Of a stretch of DNA of 64,000 bases, positions 17,946 through 28,289 are shown in pieces. A program made the position numbers and the translations under genes. Numbering within the stretch: the first letter of the stretch is position 1; every line of letters starts with the position of its first letter. The stretch covers positions 124,001 through 188,000 of the forward strand of contig JBDKJP010000016.1 of NCBI GenBank assembly GCA_039796575.1, read 5' to 3'. The stretch is from UBA668 sp039796575. Lineage in GTDB: Bacteria; Actinomycetota; Acidimicrobiia; Acidimicrobiales; Ilumatobacteraceae. The notes beneath the pieces were generated by a model. It was not told the DNA's origin and searched no databases. It saw only the letters and a program-made list of their open reading frames with translations.

Positions 17946-20360
17946 GTCGGCAGCGACGACGGCCGCGACCAACCGCGGCACCAACGTCGCGCGGGCGAGG
18001 TCGGTGAGCGCCACCACGTCGGGATGCACGCCGTCGGCGCGCAGGTCGCCGTGGGTGGCCTCGAACTCGGCGAGCGCCGCGGCGTACGGGAACACCGTCA
18101 CCCGCGGCGAGGCGTCGTCCCACCGGTCGATCTGCGCCTGCCATGCGGCCAGTCGCTCGGGCGACGCCATCTCGGGGGTGGCCCACCGCCCGGCACGGAT
18201 GGGCACGGCATCGGCCACGAGCACGGGCACCACCGGCACCGCAGCGAGGAACGCCGCCATCTCCGCGTCGTGAAACGACGTGTACGCCGGGTCGCCCGCG
18301 ACGTGACCGGCGGGGTCGCCGGCGTAGCGCTGCTCGCTCAACTCCGTCGGGCCGGCCACGACGAGCACGGCATCGGGCCGGAACGAGGCGAGCAGCGGCG
18401 GCAGCTTCGCCGCGAAGTCGGGACAGGGCTCCTCGCCCCACGGCACGTCGGGGCTCGTGCGGCGCGCCTCGGTCCGCACGAACGGACACCCGTTGGCGCC
18501 GGCCCACAGCACGGCGAGGCGACCATCGCCGCCGTCGCTCAAGGCCTGTGCGAGGTCGAGCGACGTCGAGTCGCCGACGACGAGCAACCGCACCGGCCCG
18601 GGCCCCTCCGCCGCGAGCTCGTCGAGCGCACGGCGCGCCGCGTCGACGAGCCCGGTCAGTTCGCGATGCACGGGCACCGCCTCGCCCTCCGACACGGCAG
18701 CGTGGCCGAACACCTCGTCGAGGCGCAGCGGATCGGCGACCGCCGACTCCCGGTACAGCAGTACCGGAACTCCCACACCGCGCAGCAGGTCGAGCGCATC
18801 ACGGACGCCAGCCTCCGTCACCGTGAGGCGATCGGCCACACCCGCGAGGTCGGCGGCCGTCGGGAAGCCGAGTTGGTCGACGGTGCGCACGAGGCCCAGG
18901 TCGAGCGGTCCGCCCGCCAGCACCACGGCGTCGGGCGAGACCGACGCCAACAGAGCGGGCCACGCCGACGCCGCCGGTGTGCACGCCGACGTGTCGATGA
19001 CGGTGCCGTCGGGCAACTGCAGCTCGGCGCCGGCCACCACCGGGCACGCCGGATCGGTGCCGTCGACGACCTCGAAGCCGGCCGACCTCAGGGCCGCCAC
19101 GGGCGCCGACGAACTGCCCACCACGAGCACGACCGGCGGGGGCGGTGGGGGCGGCACGGTGGTGGAGGGCAGCGTGAACTCGACGGTGTCGTCGTCGCCG
19201 AGGGCGAGCAGCACCTCGGTGCGGGTGAAGCCGGGGTCGGGCACGGCCACCAGCGCGGCCACCACCAGGCCGGCGGCCGCCACGCCGGCCACCCACCGCG
19301 CCCGCAGCGGCGTCACCAGCAACCGCGCCCGCCGCACCGGCACCTCGAGCAACCGGTACGAGACGACGACGAGCAGCCCGGTGGCCGCGAGCCGCAGCGC
19401 GAGCAGCGGCCACGTACCCAGCCCGGTGCGGTCGGCGGTGAGCACCAGGAACACCGGCCAGTGGTAGAGGTACACGCCGTAGCTGCGGCGTCCGATCGCC
19501 ACGATCGGCCGCGCGGCCAGCAGCCGTGCCGGGAGGTGCGCGCCGAGCAGGCCCACCACCGTGATGGCCGACACCACGGCCACCGCCGCGAACCCGCCGC
19601 GGTACAACCATCCGGTGCGCAGATCGACCGACACCACCAGCGCCACCAGCACGGCCAGGCCACCGGTGGCCGCCACCGCGCCCACCCGAGCACCGACGAG
19701 GCGACGGCGCACCACCAGCGCGACGAGTGCACCGATGAGCAGTTCCGCTGCACGCGTGTGCGTGCCGTTGTAGACGAGATCGGGATCACTGGTCAGCAGC
19801 GTCGACACGACCGACGCGGTGGTCAGCAACGCGAGCACCGCCGCGAGCCGGCGCACGCCACCGCGACGAAGCGCCCACGCAGCAACCAACGGCAGCAGCA
19901 GATAGCACTGCTCCTCGATCGCCAACGACCAGAAGTGGGCCAGCGGGCTCGGCGCGCCGAGGAACAGATCCTGGTACGAACGCTCGGCGAACGCGAACCG
20001 CCAGTTCGCCACGTTCGCCACCGATGCGATCACGTCACCGGGCAGGTCCTGACGTTGGGTGGCCACCCACCACGGGCCGAGCAGCAGTGCTCCGGCGATG
20101 CAGGCGTAGGCCGCCGGCAGGAGGCGCCGTCCGCGCCGCGCGTAGAACGCGCCCAGGTCCACCGTGCCGGTGCGCTCGTGCTCGGCCACGAGCAGCGAGG
20201 TGATGAGGAAGCCCGAGAGGGTGAAGAACACAGAGACGCCGAGGAACCCGCCTTCGGCACCGCCGAGTTCGGCATGGAAGACGAGCACGACCGCCACCGC
20301 GAACGCGCGCAGGCCGTCGAGCGCGCCGACGTACCCGAATGTGCGATCCCCCTCGCCCAT
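17943..20360 (-). CDS. Membrane acyltransferase (OafA/YrhL type) with C-terminal SGNH-like domain
   Basis: 805 aa. The N-terminal acyltransferase-3 domain (about 10-385) begins YVGALDGLRAFAVAVVLVFH, carries the catalytic-type R/H motif and about ten helices, with HFWSLAIEEQCYLLLP and a YGVYLYHWPVF block. A Thr/Pro linker (TLPSTTVPPPPPPP) leads to an extracytoplasmic region with the SGNH signature LVVGDSTSLDLAQAL and a final DGVHPD, the Asp-x-x-His pair of the triad. This matches enzymes that O-acetylate envelope polysaccharides or peptidoglycan; the acceptor is unknown. ATG 20360 precedes the first helix. Confidence 0.88.
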   Translation of the reverse strand: MGEGDRTFGYVGALDGLRAFAVAVVLVFHAELGGAEGGFLGVSVFFTLSGFLITSLLVAEHERTGTVDLGAFYARRGRRLLPAAYACIAGALLLGPWWVATQRQDLPGDVIASVANVANWRFAFAERSYQDLFLGAPSPLAHFWSLAIEEQCYLLLPLVAAWALRRGGVRRLAAVLALLTTASVVSTLLTSDPDLVYNGTHTRAAELLIGALVALVVRRRLVGARVGAVAATGGLAVLVALVVSVDLRTGWLYRGGFAAVAVVSAITVVGLLGAHLPARLLAARPIVAIGRRSYGVYLYHWPVFLVLTADRTGLGTWPLLALRLAATGLLVVVSYRLLEVPVRRARLLVTPLRARWVAGVAAAGLVVAALVAVPDPGFTRTEVLLALGDDDTVEFTLPSTTVPPPPPPPVVLVVGSSSAPVAALRSAGFEVVDGTDPACPVVAGAELQLPDGTVIDTSACTPAASAWPALLASVSPDAVVLAGGPLDLGLVRTVDQLGFPTAADLAGVADRLTVTEAGVRDALDLLRGVGVPVLLYRESAVADPLRLDEVFGHAAVSEGEAVPVHRELTGLVDAARRALDELAAEGPGPVRLLVVGDSTSLDLAQALSDGGDGRLAVLWAGANGCPFVRTEARRTSPDVPWGEEPCPDFAAKLPPLLASFRPDAVLVVAGPTELSEQRYAGDPAGHVAGDPAYTSFHDAEMAAFLAAVPVVPVLVADAVPIRAGRWATPEMASPERLAAWQAQIDRWDDASPRVTVFPYAAALAEFEATHGDLRADGVHPDVVALTDLARATLVPRLVAAVVAAD

Positions 20361-20397
20361 GCGGCGCTCACCGTACCGAACGTGAGCACCACCGATC

Positions 20398-20922
20398 TCA
20401 GTCGGCGCACGCCTCGGCGATCGCGCTGTCGCTGCAGAACTGCTGCCCGATGCCCAGCTCGACGCTCGCCTCGGTGCCCGGTGCCCATGCACCATCGACG
20501 CCGGTGGTGTACGACAGCGTGAACGTCACCGTGTTGCCGAACTGGCCGTCGGGCACCACCAGCACGCCGGCTCCGGCGTCGGCCGGCGGGCACGACGTGA
20601 GCGTGCCCGAGCCGCCCACCTGCGCGACGTAGGCGTCGACGGCGGCGCAGGCCTCGTCGAGCGTCGGGTACGTGACCAGTTCGAACGCCCGCAGCACCAT
20701 CGGGCACGACCCGTCGCTGCACAGCTCCCATCGCCACGTGTTCGTGTCGCCGATGCGTTCGGCTACCTGCCCCTCGGCGAGCTCGAACCGCTCGCTGGAG
20801 CCCTCCGGCACCGGCGCCGCGCTCACCTTCGCCGATGCCGCCTCGATGTCGCCACCGGACGGCTCGTCGGAGCACGCGGCGAGCACGACCAACGGGACCA
20901 GGACCACCAGCCATCGACGCAT
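20398..20922 (-). CDS. Secreted lipoprotein of unknown function
   Basis: 174-aa product with a classic lipoprotein signal: MRRWLVVLVPLVVLAAC, Cys17 in the lipobox. The mature part has no family I recognise; it contains five further cysteines, including a CSDGSCP pair, and ends CSDSAIAEACAD, suggesting disulfide-bonded globular structure outside the membrane. ATG 20922 is preferred over an upstream ATG at 20940 because it places the positive charges at the signal start. It lies between ilvC (with its terminator) and the acyltransferase. Confidence 0.7.
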   Translation of the reverse strand: MRRWLVVLVPLVVLAACSDEPSGGDIEAASAKVSAAPVPEGSSERFELAEGQVAERIGDTNTWRWELCSDGSCPMVLRAFELVTYPTLDEACAAVDAYVAQVGGSGTLTSCPPADAGAGVLVVPDGQFGNTVTFTLSYTTGVDGAWAPGTEASVELGIGQQFCSDSAIAEACAD

Positions 20923-20952
20923 CGCCACATCCTGCCCCATTGCGCAGGGCCG

Positions 20953-20994
20953 AAAACGCGAACGGCGCCCCGTCCCGGAAGGGACGAGGCGCCG
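20953..20994 (-). terminator. Rho-independent terminator of ilvBNC
   Basis: Just past the ilvC stop, arms 20963-20976 and 20981-20994 pair over 13 of 14 positions (one C/A mismatch) with a GGAA/TTCC loop. On the minus strand the hairpin is followed by TTCGCGTTTT (20962-20953). Confidence 0.85.
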
Positions 20995-21009
20995 CACACA
21001 CGAACCGGG

Positions 21010-22038
21010 TCAGCCACCGCTGACGTCGGCCACCTTCTGCTTGCCGGCGCCGAGGAACGGCATCATCGCGCGGAGTTCCTTGCCGACGGTCTCGATCTGG
21101 TGCTCGGCACCAGCGGCCTGGAGGGCCTTCATCTTCTCGCGGCCGGTCTCGCTCTCGGCGATCCACTCCTTGGCGAAGCGGCCGGTCTGGATCTCCTTGA
21201 GGATCTTCTTCATCTCGGCCTTGGTGCGCGGCGTGACGACGCGCGGGCCGCGGGTGAGGTCGCCGTACTCGGCGGTGTCGCTGATGCTGTAGCGCATGCC
21301 GGCGATGCCCTCTTCGTACATCAGGTCGACGATGAGCTTCACCTCGTGGAGGCACTCGAAGTACGCCATCTCGGGCTGGTAGCCCGCCTCGACGAGCGTC
21401 TCGAAGCCGGCCTGCACCAGCGACGTGACGCCGCCGCACAGCACGGCCTGCTCGCCGAACAGGTCGGTCTCGGTCTCCTCGGCGAACGTGGTCTCGATGA
21501 CGCCCGCACGGGCGCCGCCGATGGCCGACGCGTAGCTGAGCGACAGCTCCTTGGCGCTGCCCGTGGCGTCCTGGTGCACCGCGATGAGCGCCGGCACGCC
21601 GCCGCCCTCGGTGTAGGTGCGGCGCACGAGGTGGCCCGGGCCCTTGGGGGCGATCATGATGACGTCGACGGTCTTCGGTGGGCGGATGCGCTTGAAGCGG
21701 ATGTTGAAGCCGTGCGCGAACGCGAGGGCCTTGCCCTTGCGCATGTGCGGCTTGATGAACTCCTCGTACGTCGCCTTCTGCTCGGTGTCGGGCATGGTGA
21801 GCATGATGACGTTGGCCCACTTGGCGGCCTCGCCGATGCCCATCACCTTCAGGCCGGCGGCCTCGGCCTTGGCGGCCGACTTGCTGCCCTCACGGAGACC
21901 GACGACGACGTCGACACCCGACTCCTTCAGGTTCAGCGCGTGCGCGTGACCCTGCGAGCCGTAGCCGATGATGGCCACCTTGCGGCCACGAATGATCGAC
22001 GGATCGCAGTCCGCCTCGTAGTACATCTTTGCGGCCAT
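21010..22038 (-). CDS. ilvC: Ketol-acid reductoisomerase (class I)
   Basis: Converts acetolactate and acetohydroxybutyrate to dihydroxy acids for valine, leucine and isoleucine, using NADPH and Mg2+. The 342-aa length is class I. The Rossmann motif GYGSQG is at residues 25-30, and GLREGSKS (47-54) supplies Arg and Ser contacts for the NADPH phosphate. Downstream are MIAPKGPGH, YASAIGGARAGVIETTFAEETETDLFGEQ (metal-binding Asp/Glu) and the FECLHEVKLIVDLMYEEG block. It ends the ilvB-ilvN-ilvC operon and is followed by a strong terminator. Confidence 0.96.
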   Translation of the reverse strand: MAAKMYYEADCDPSIIRGRKVAIIGYGSQGHAHALNLKESGVDVVVGLREGSKSAAKAEAAGLKVMGIGEAAKWANVIMLTMPDTEQKATYEEFIKPHMRKGKALAFAHGFNIRFKRIRPPKTVDVIMIAPKGPGHLVRRTYTEGGGVPALIAVHQDATGSAKELSLSYASAIGGARAGVIETTFAEETETDLFGEQAVLCGGVTSLVQAGFETLVEAGYQPEMAYFECLHEVKLIVDLMYEEGIAGMRYSISDTAEYGDLTRGPRVVTPRTKAEMKKILKEIQTGRFAKEWIAESETGREKMKALQAAGAEHQIETVGKELRAMMPFLGAGKQKVADVSGG

Positions 22039-22043
22039 TGTGG

Positions 22044-22570
22044 TCAGCCAGCCTTTCCCTTGTTGTTGTTCACGGCACGCAGGCGCGCCTCGCGATCGAG
22101 TTTGGGCAGAGCCACCCGCCCGGTTCGTTGGAGTTCCACGATGCCATATCCGGCCAGGAGTTCCTCAAAATCGTCGAGCTTGTCGGGGTGACCGTCGAGC
22201 GACACGGTGATGGCCTCGACGCCCACGGCGAGGATCTTGCCCTCGAAGATGTTGGTCAGCTCGACCACCTGGCCGCGCTGATCGGGGGTGACCCGCACGG
22301 TGGCGAGCAGCAGCTCGCGTTCGACGCTGCGGCGCGGGTCGAGCTCGCTGATCTTCACCACTTCGATCAGCTTGAACAGCTGCTTGGTGACCTGCTCGAG
22401 CGGCGACGACTCGACGTCGACCACGATGGTGATGCGGCTGAAGCCCTCTTCCTCGGCCGGTGCGACGGCGAGGCTGTAGATGTTGAAGCCGCGGCGGGCG
22501 AACAGCCCCGACACGCGGGCCAGCACGCCGGGGCGGTTCTGGACGAGGACCGAGAGGATGTGGTGGTTGT

Positions 22571-22574
<4 letters not shown>
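22044..22574 (-). CDS. ilvN: Acetolactate synthase small (regulatory) subunit
   Basis: 176-aa regulatory subunit giving the AHAS enzyme valine feedback sensitivity. The N-terminal ACT domain starts HILSVLVQNRPGVLARVSGLF (residues 4 onward) with the NRPGVLAR loop that binds the effector; a C-terminal domain follows (about 85-165) and the end is Lys-rich. The start overlaps ilvB by 4 bp; ilvC begins 5 bp after its stop. Confidence 0.95.
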
Positions 22575-24319
<1,745 letters not shown>

Positions 24320-24358
24320 GGGAACTCCTGGCTTGGGGGACGAATCGTGGTCGGGCCG

Positions 24359-24389
24359 AAAAACGAAAGAGCCTCCCGCACTGGGAGGC
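24359..24389 (-). terminator. Attenuator terminator of the ilvBNC leader
   Basis: GCCTCCC (24371-24377) and GGGAGGC (24383-24389) form a perfect 7-bp stem with a 5-nt loop, followed on the minus strand by TCTTTCGTTTTT (24370-24359). It lies 40 bp before ilvB and about 30 bp after a short Val/Ile/Leu-rich peptide gene, the arrangement of a transcription attenuator. Confidence 0.85.
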
Positions 24390-24392
24390 TTG

Positions 24393-24420
24393 GACGCACG
24401 CGGCTATGGGGGCGTGCGTC
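24393..24420 (-). promoter_or_regulatory. Leader hairpin upstream of the ilv attenuator
   Basis: GACGCACG (24393-24400) and CGTGCGTC (24413-24420) are perfect complements across a 12-nt loop. The hairpin begins at the leader-peptide stop codon, so a ribosome stalled in the Val/Ile/Leu codons or at the stop would affect it. The exact antiterminator pairing could not be resolved by eye. Confidence 0.55.
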
Positions 24421-24476
24421 TACACGAGGATTACTACGACGCAGGTAGCGACAGTGGTGGCGAGGACGGCGCGCAT
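24420..24476 (-). CDS. ilv leader peptide (18 aa, Val/Ile/Leu-rich)
   Basis: ATG 24476 to TAG 24420 encodes MRAVLATTVATCVVVILV. Nine of 18 residues are the branched-chain amino acids whose synthesis the downstream operon provides, with VVVILV as the last six codons before the stop. It is immediately followed by two hairpins, the second a terminator, then ilvB. This is the textbook design of branched-chain attenuation and resembles the ilvB leaders of Corynebacterium and Streptomyces. Too short for length-based gene calls. Confidence 0.85.
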   Translation of the reverse strand: MRAVLATTVATCVVVILV

Positions 24477-24538
24477 CGCTGCGATTCTTGCACCGCGCGG
24501 GCCGTCTTCGCAACCTGCATCCCGCAGAACTTCCGCTG

Positions 24539-25408
24539 TCACTCGGCGAGCGCCACCACGAACGGGGCCACGGCCGGGTGCAGCGCCCCGCCGCGACGGG
24601 TGACCGCGCTGATGGTGCGGCTGAACAACGGCTCGGACATCACCCGCGCCAGCTCGTGTGCACCGTGCTCGACCTGGGTGGTGGGGAGAACGGTCCAGCC
24701 GAGCCCCAGCCGCACCATCTCCACCAGCACCTCGGGTTGGTGCGACTCCATCTCCACCACGACCGGCGCACCGACTTCGCGCAGCCGACGGTCGATGGCG
24801 GTGCGCGTGCGCGACGTGGCAGGGAACAGCAGCCACGGCCCCCAGTGGGAAGGTGGCACCGCGTCCGACACACCGGGGGGCGCGTAGACGGCGAGGTCGT
24901 CACGCAACAGCGGGGTGGTGTCGAACGGTCCGCTGCCCTCCGGGTCGACGCACACCGCCACGTCGAGCTCACTGCGCTCGAGCCGACCGAGCAGCTCGCC
25001 CGTGGGCGCCACGGTGTAGCCGACGTCGAGCGTGGGGTGCGCACGGCGGAAGCGGCGCACGGCGTCGCGGCAATGGTGGACGGCGGCGATGTCGATCATG
25101 CCGACGCGGAGGCGGCCCACCTGCCCGGCGCCGACGGCGCGGAGCCAGCGCGTCGTCTGGTCGAGGTCGGCCAGCACGCGGGCGGCGCACTCGGCCACGA
25201 CGGCGGTGTGCTCGTACGGCACCCGGCGGCGGCCGTCGGCGGCGAACAGCGGCACGCCGAGCCGGCGCTCGAGCTCGGCGATGCCCTGTGACAGCGCCGA
25301 CGGGGTGACGCCGAGCGACGACGCCGCCTCGGCCCACGTGCGGTGGCGGGTGATGGCGAGCAGGTAGCCGAGCTGGGCGGTCGAGACGTTGAGTGCGAGG
25401 TCGTCCAC
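24539..25408 (-). CDS. LysR-family transcriptional regulator
   Basis: About 289-aa LysR-type regulator: N-terminal winged helix-turn-helix (STAQLGYLLAITRHRTWAEAASSLGVTPSALSQGIAELERRLG) followed by a two-lobe effector domain (from about residue 80). GTG 25408 gives the standard distance to the helix-turn-helix; ATG 25444 would add 12 residues from what looks like promoter DNA. It is divergent from the inositol-phosphate synthase gene across about 60 bp and also lies directly upstream of the ilv leader, so either could be its target. Effector unknown. Confidence 0.85.
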   Translation of the reverse strand: MDDLALNVSTAQLGYLLAITRHRTWAEAASSLGVTPSALSQGIAELERRLGVPLFAADGRRRVPYEHTAVVAECAARVLADLDQTTRWLRAVGAGQVGRLRVGMIDIAAVHHCRDAVRRFRRAHPTLDVGYTVAPTGELLGRLERSELDVAVCVDPEGSGPFDTTPLLRDDLAVYAPPGVSDAVPPSHWGPWLLFPATSRTRTAIDRRLREVGAPVVVEMESHQPEVLVEMVRLGLGWTVLPTTQVEHGAHELARVMSEPLFSRTISAVTRRGGALHPAVAPFVVALAE

Positions 25409-25470
25409 ATTGTGAAGTATTGCTGAACGGAATCGCACGTTCATGTCACGGTGCTTTAGGGTCGGTGACC

Positions 25471-26799
25471 ATGACTCCTCCGAACAGCCCCACCGTCGCC
25501 CCCGCGACCGGCCGTCTGGGCGTGCTCACCGTCGGCCTCGGCGCCGTCGCGTCCACGCTCATCGCCGGTGTCGAGCTCGTCAAGCGCGGCGTGTCGTCCC
25601 CGGTCGGCAGCCTCACCCAGATGGGCACCATCCGCCTGGGCAAGCGCACCGAGAACCGCAACCCGCTCATCAAGGACTTCGTGCCCCTCGCCAACCTCGA
25701 GGACATCGTCTTCGGTGCGTGGGATCCGTTCCCGGACGACGCGTACGTGGCCGCCACCCGTGCGGGTGTGCTCGAGGGCGGCAAGCACATCGAGGCCGTC
25801 TCCGACGCGCTGCGCGAAGTGCGCCCGATGCCGGCCGCGTTCGACCGCGAGTACGTGAAGCGCATCGACGCCGACAACACCAAGCACACCATCGACAAGC
25901 GCTCGATGCTCAACGCCATCCGCGAAGACATCAACCGCTTCCGCGAGGAGAAGCAGGTCGACCGCGTCGTGATGATCTGGTGCGCGAGCACCGAGATCTT
26001 CATCGAGCCCGGCCCGGCCCACCAGAGCGTCGAGGCCTTCGAGGCCGCCATCGACGCGAACGACCCGTCGATCGCCCCGTCGATGCTCTACGCCTACGCC
26101 GCCATCCTCGAGGGCGTGCCGTTCGCGAACGGCGCCCCGAACCTCACCGTCGACATCCCGGTGCTTCGCGAGCTCGCCATCGAGAAGCGCATCCCCATCA
26201 GCGGCAAGGACTTCAAGACCGGCCAGACGCTCATCAAGACCGTGCTCGGCCCGATGCTGCGTGCCCGCATGCTCGGCCTGTCGGGCTGGTACAGCACCAA
26301 CATCCTCGGCAACCGCGACGGTGAAGTGCTCGACGACCCGGACAACTTCAAGACGAAGGAAGAGAGCAAGCTCGGCGTGCTCGAGCACATCCTCGACCCC
26401 GAGACGTTCCCCGAGCTGTACGGCGACGTGTACCACAAGGTGCGCATCAACTACTACCCGCCCCGCGGCGACAACAAGGAGGGCTGGGACAACATCGACA
26501 TCTTCGGTTGGCTCGGCTACCCGATGCAGCTGAAGGTCGACTTCCTCTGCCGCGACAGCATCCTGGCCGCGCCGCTCGCGCTCGACCTGGTGCTGTTCAG
26601 CGACCTCGCCCAGCGCGCCGGCCTCTACGGCATCCAGGAGTGGCTGAGCTTCTACTACAAGGCCCCGATGGTGGCCCCCGGCCTGTACGCCGAGCACGAC
26701 CTGTTCATCCAGCAGACCAAGCTGAAGAACACGCTGCGCTGGATGATGGGCGAGGAGCAGGTCACGCACCTCGGCCGCGAGTACTACGACGAAGGCTGA
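25471..26799 (+). CDS. ino1: Myo-inositol-1-phosphate synthase
   Basis: NAD-dependent isomerisation of glucose 6-phosphate to inositol 1-phosphate, first step to phosphatidylinositol and, in Actinobacteria, to mycothiol. The 442-aa protein opens with the nucleotide-binding loop VLTVGLGAVASTLIAG and shows TQMGTIRLGKRTENRNPLI, WCASTE, GDFKTGQT-like GKDFKTGQTLIKT and SWYSTNILGN-like GWYSTNILGN, all family signatures. It is longer than the roughly 367-aa mycobacterial Ino1 and closer to the long form. ATG 25471 follows the divergent LysR promoter region. Confidence 0.9.
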   Translation: MTPPNSPTVAPATGRLGVLTVGLGAVASTLIAGVELVKRGVSSPVGSLTQMGTIRLGKRTENRNPLIKDFVPLANLEDIVFGAWDPFPDDAYVAATRAGVLEGGKHIEAVSDALREVRPMPAAFDREYVKRIDADNTKHTIDKRSMLNAIREDINRFREEKQVDRVVMIWCASTEIFIEPGPAHQSVEAFEAAIDANDPSIAPSMLYAYAAILEGVPFANGAPNLTVDIPVLRELAIEKRIPISGKDFKTGQTLIKTVLGPMLRARMLGLSGWYSTNILGNRDGEVLDDPDNFKTKEESKLGVLEHILDPETFPELYGDVYHKVRINYYPPRGDNKEGWDNIDIFGWLGYPMQLKVDFLCRDSILAAPLALDLVLFSDLAQRAGLYGIQEWLSFYYKAPMVAPGLYAEHDLFIQQTKLKNTLRWMMGEEQVTHLGREYYDEG

Positions 26800-26811
26800 T
26801 GCCGGTGCCGC

Positions 26812-27300
26812 TCAGGCACTGATGACACGTTGAACACGGATGTCGTGTGCTTCGACGGGCAGATCGTCCACGATCTGCTCGGCGAAGCACACGCCCGCGT
26901 TCGGGGCCTGGACGCGCGGCAGGAACCGGTCGTAGAAACCGCCGCCGTAGCCGAGCCGGGCGCCGTCGGGCGTGAACGCCAGCCCGGGCACGATGACGAA
27001 CTCCACCACGTCGAGCGGGAGTGCGGGCCCCTGTGGCTCCTCCACGCCGATGCGGCTGCGCACGGTCGGGCCGCCGGCGACGCACACCACGATCTCGCCG
27101 TCCTCGATGCGCGGCACGAGCAGGCGCTTGCCCTCGGCCGCCGCGCGGGCGAACAACGGGTCGGTGTCGGGCTCGCTGCCGAACCCCTTGAACGCCATCA
27201 CCGCACCGGCTGCCCGGTACTCGGGCAGCTCGGCCACCGCCGCCCACAGCTCGACGCTGCGCATCAGCCGATCGTCGACGAGCTCGCGGACGAGTCGCAT
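26812..27300 (-). CDS. 5-formyltetrahydrofolate cyclo-ligase
   Basis: ATP-dependent conversion of 5-formyl-THF to 5,10-methenyl-THF. Diagnostic motifs are VPGLAFTPDGARLGYGGGFYDRFL (about 104-127, ATP/folate loop) and KRLLVPRI (58-65). The ATG at 27300 gives 162 aa, but the frame continues upstream (DDKATIRKR...) with no ATG, GTG or TTG before a stop, and the family's N-terminal Lys/Arg ATP-binding segment is exactly that upstream sequence. The true start may be a rare codon (an ATC is available), or the protein is N-terminally shortened. Divergent from the flavin reductase gene. Confidence 0.85.
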   Translation of the reverse strand: MRLVRELVDDRLMRSVELWAAVAELPEYRAAGAVMAFKGFGSEPDTDPLFARAAAEGKRLLVPRIEDGEIVVCVAGGPTVRSRIGVEEPQGPALPLDVVEFVIVPGLAFTPDGARLGYGGGFYDRFLPRVQAPNAGVCFAEQIVDDLPVEAHDIRVQRVISA

Positions 27301-27359
27301 GCGTTTGCGGATGGTGGCCTTGTCGTCGATCGCGCCAACGTACCTCTAGTGTCGTCGGC

Positions 27360-27854
27360 ATGTCGATCGATCCTGCGCTCTTCCGTCAGGTGCTGGGCCA
27401 CTTCCCCACCGGCGTCACCGTGGTCACCGCCACCGAGGCCGACGGTCACCCGGTCGGATTCACCATCGGTTCGTTCACGTCGGTGTCCCTCGACCCGCCG
27501 CTCGTCGGCTTCCTGCCGATGAGCGACTCGGCGCGCTGGAAGGCCATCGAGGCCACCGGTTCGTTCTGCGTGAACGTGCTCGGCTGCCTGCAGGGCGACC
27601 TGTGCTGGCAGTTCGCGAAGAGCAGCGTGGTCGAGCCGTTCGACGGCATCGACTGGCGGCCGTCGCCCATCACCGGGTCCCCCATCCTGCCCGACGCCAT
27701 CGCCTGGATCGACTGCTCCATCGAGCAGGTCGTGGAGGCCGGCGACCACCAGTTCGTCATGGGCCGGGTGCTCGAGATGGAGCACGCCCACCCCGATCTC
27801 GACCCCGTGCCGCTGCTGTTCTACCGCGGCAAGGTGGGGCGGTTCGAGGGATGA
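27360..27854 (+). CDS. Flavin reductase-like FMN-binding split-barrel protein
   Basis: 164 aa, flavin reductase (HpaC/RutF-like) domain: FRQVLGHFPTGVTVVTA (8-24), GFTIGSFTSVSLDPPLVGF (33-51) and FCVNVLG are characteristic. Such proteins supply reduced FMN or FAD to partner monooxygenases; no partner is adjacent, though a flavin monooxygenase lies 3 kb downstream (it is of a self-sufficient type). It overlaps the DUF3054 gene by 4 bp. Confidence 0.85.
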   Translation: MSIDPALFRQVLGHFPTGVTVVTATEADGHPVGFTIGSFTSVSLDPPLVGFLPMSDSARWKAIEATGSFCVNVLGCLQGDLCWQFAKSSVVEPFDGIDWRPSPITGSPILPDAIAWIDCSIEQVVEAGDHQFVMGRVLEMEHAHPDLDPVPLLFYRGKVGRFEG

Positions 27855-28231
27855 GCCGCAAGGTCGTCATCGGCGCGGCGATCGCCGACATCGTCTCCAT
27901 CCTCGTGTTCGTCACGCTCGGTCGCAGCAGCCACGACGAAGGCGGCAACGCCGTCACCGAGGCCGTGAAGGTGGCCGCGCCGTTCCTCATCGCACTCGCC
28001 GTCGGGTGGCTGGTGGCGCGTGCCTGGACCTCGCCCACCGCACCCACCACCGGCATGGTGATCTGGGTGGTCACCGTTGCGGGCGGCATGGTGCTGCGGC
28101 ACTTCGTCTTCGACCGCGGCACGGCCCTCGCGTTCATCATCGTGGCCAGCGCGTTCACGCTGCTGTTCCTGGTGGGCTGGCGCTTCGTCTGGGAGTGGCG
28201 CGCCGGTCGTCGAGGCCAGGTCGGGACGTAG
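27851..28231 (+). CDS. DUF3054 family small membrane protein
   Basis: 126-aa integral membrane protein with four predicted helices (about 6-24, 42-60, 68-86, 92-113) and a positively charged C-terminus. The pattern ADIVSILVFVTLGRSSHDEG and VGWLVARAW..PTTGMVIWVVTVAGGMVLRH is that of actinobacterial DUF3054. Function unknown. ATGA overlap with the flavin reductase gene suggests co-translation; its stop lies 5 bp before a palindromic operator for the next genes. Confidence 0.8.
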   Translation: MSRKVVIGAAIADIVSILVFVTLGRSSHDEGGNAVTEAVKVAAPFLIALAVGWLVARAWTSPTAPTTGMVIWVVTVAGGMVLRHFVFDRGTALAFIIVASAFTLLFLVGWRFVWEWRAGRRGQVGT

Positions 28232-28236
28232 GTCCC

Positions 28237-28250
28237 TACCCCTGGGGGTA
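28237..28250. promoter_or_regulatory. CsoR/CstR-like operator palindrome upstream of the sulfide operon
   Basis: TACCCC-TG-GGGGTA is a perfect 6-bp inverted repeat with a 2-nt centre, 40 bp before the sqr start. Operators of CsoR-family repressors, including the persulfide-sensing CstR that controls sulfide-oxidation operons in Staphylococcus, have this C-tract/G-tract form. No CsoR-family gene lies in the window, so the regulator is inferred. Confidence 0.6.
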
Positions 28251-28289
28251 TGCCCGGGCGCACCATGGGGATCGAAAGGAAGGTCCCCG

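Noticed and set aside
18024..20522. 832-codon plus-strand frame opposite the acyltransferase gene
   Set aside because: Antisense composition (RRHHRQ-rich) and no recognisable motifs; the minus frame has acyltransferase and SGNH motifs.
24393..24420. Leader hairpin taken as a T-box or other riboswitch
   Set aside because: No T-box, specifier loop or aptamer sequence is visible; the Val/Ile/Leu peptide gives a simpler attenuation model.
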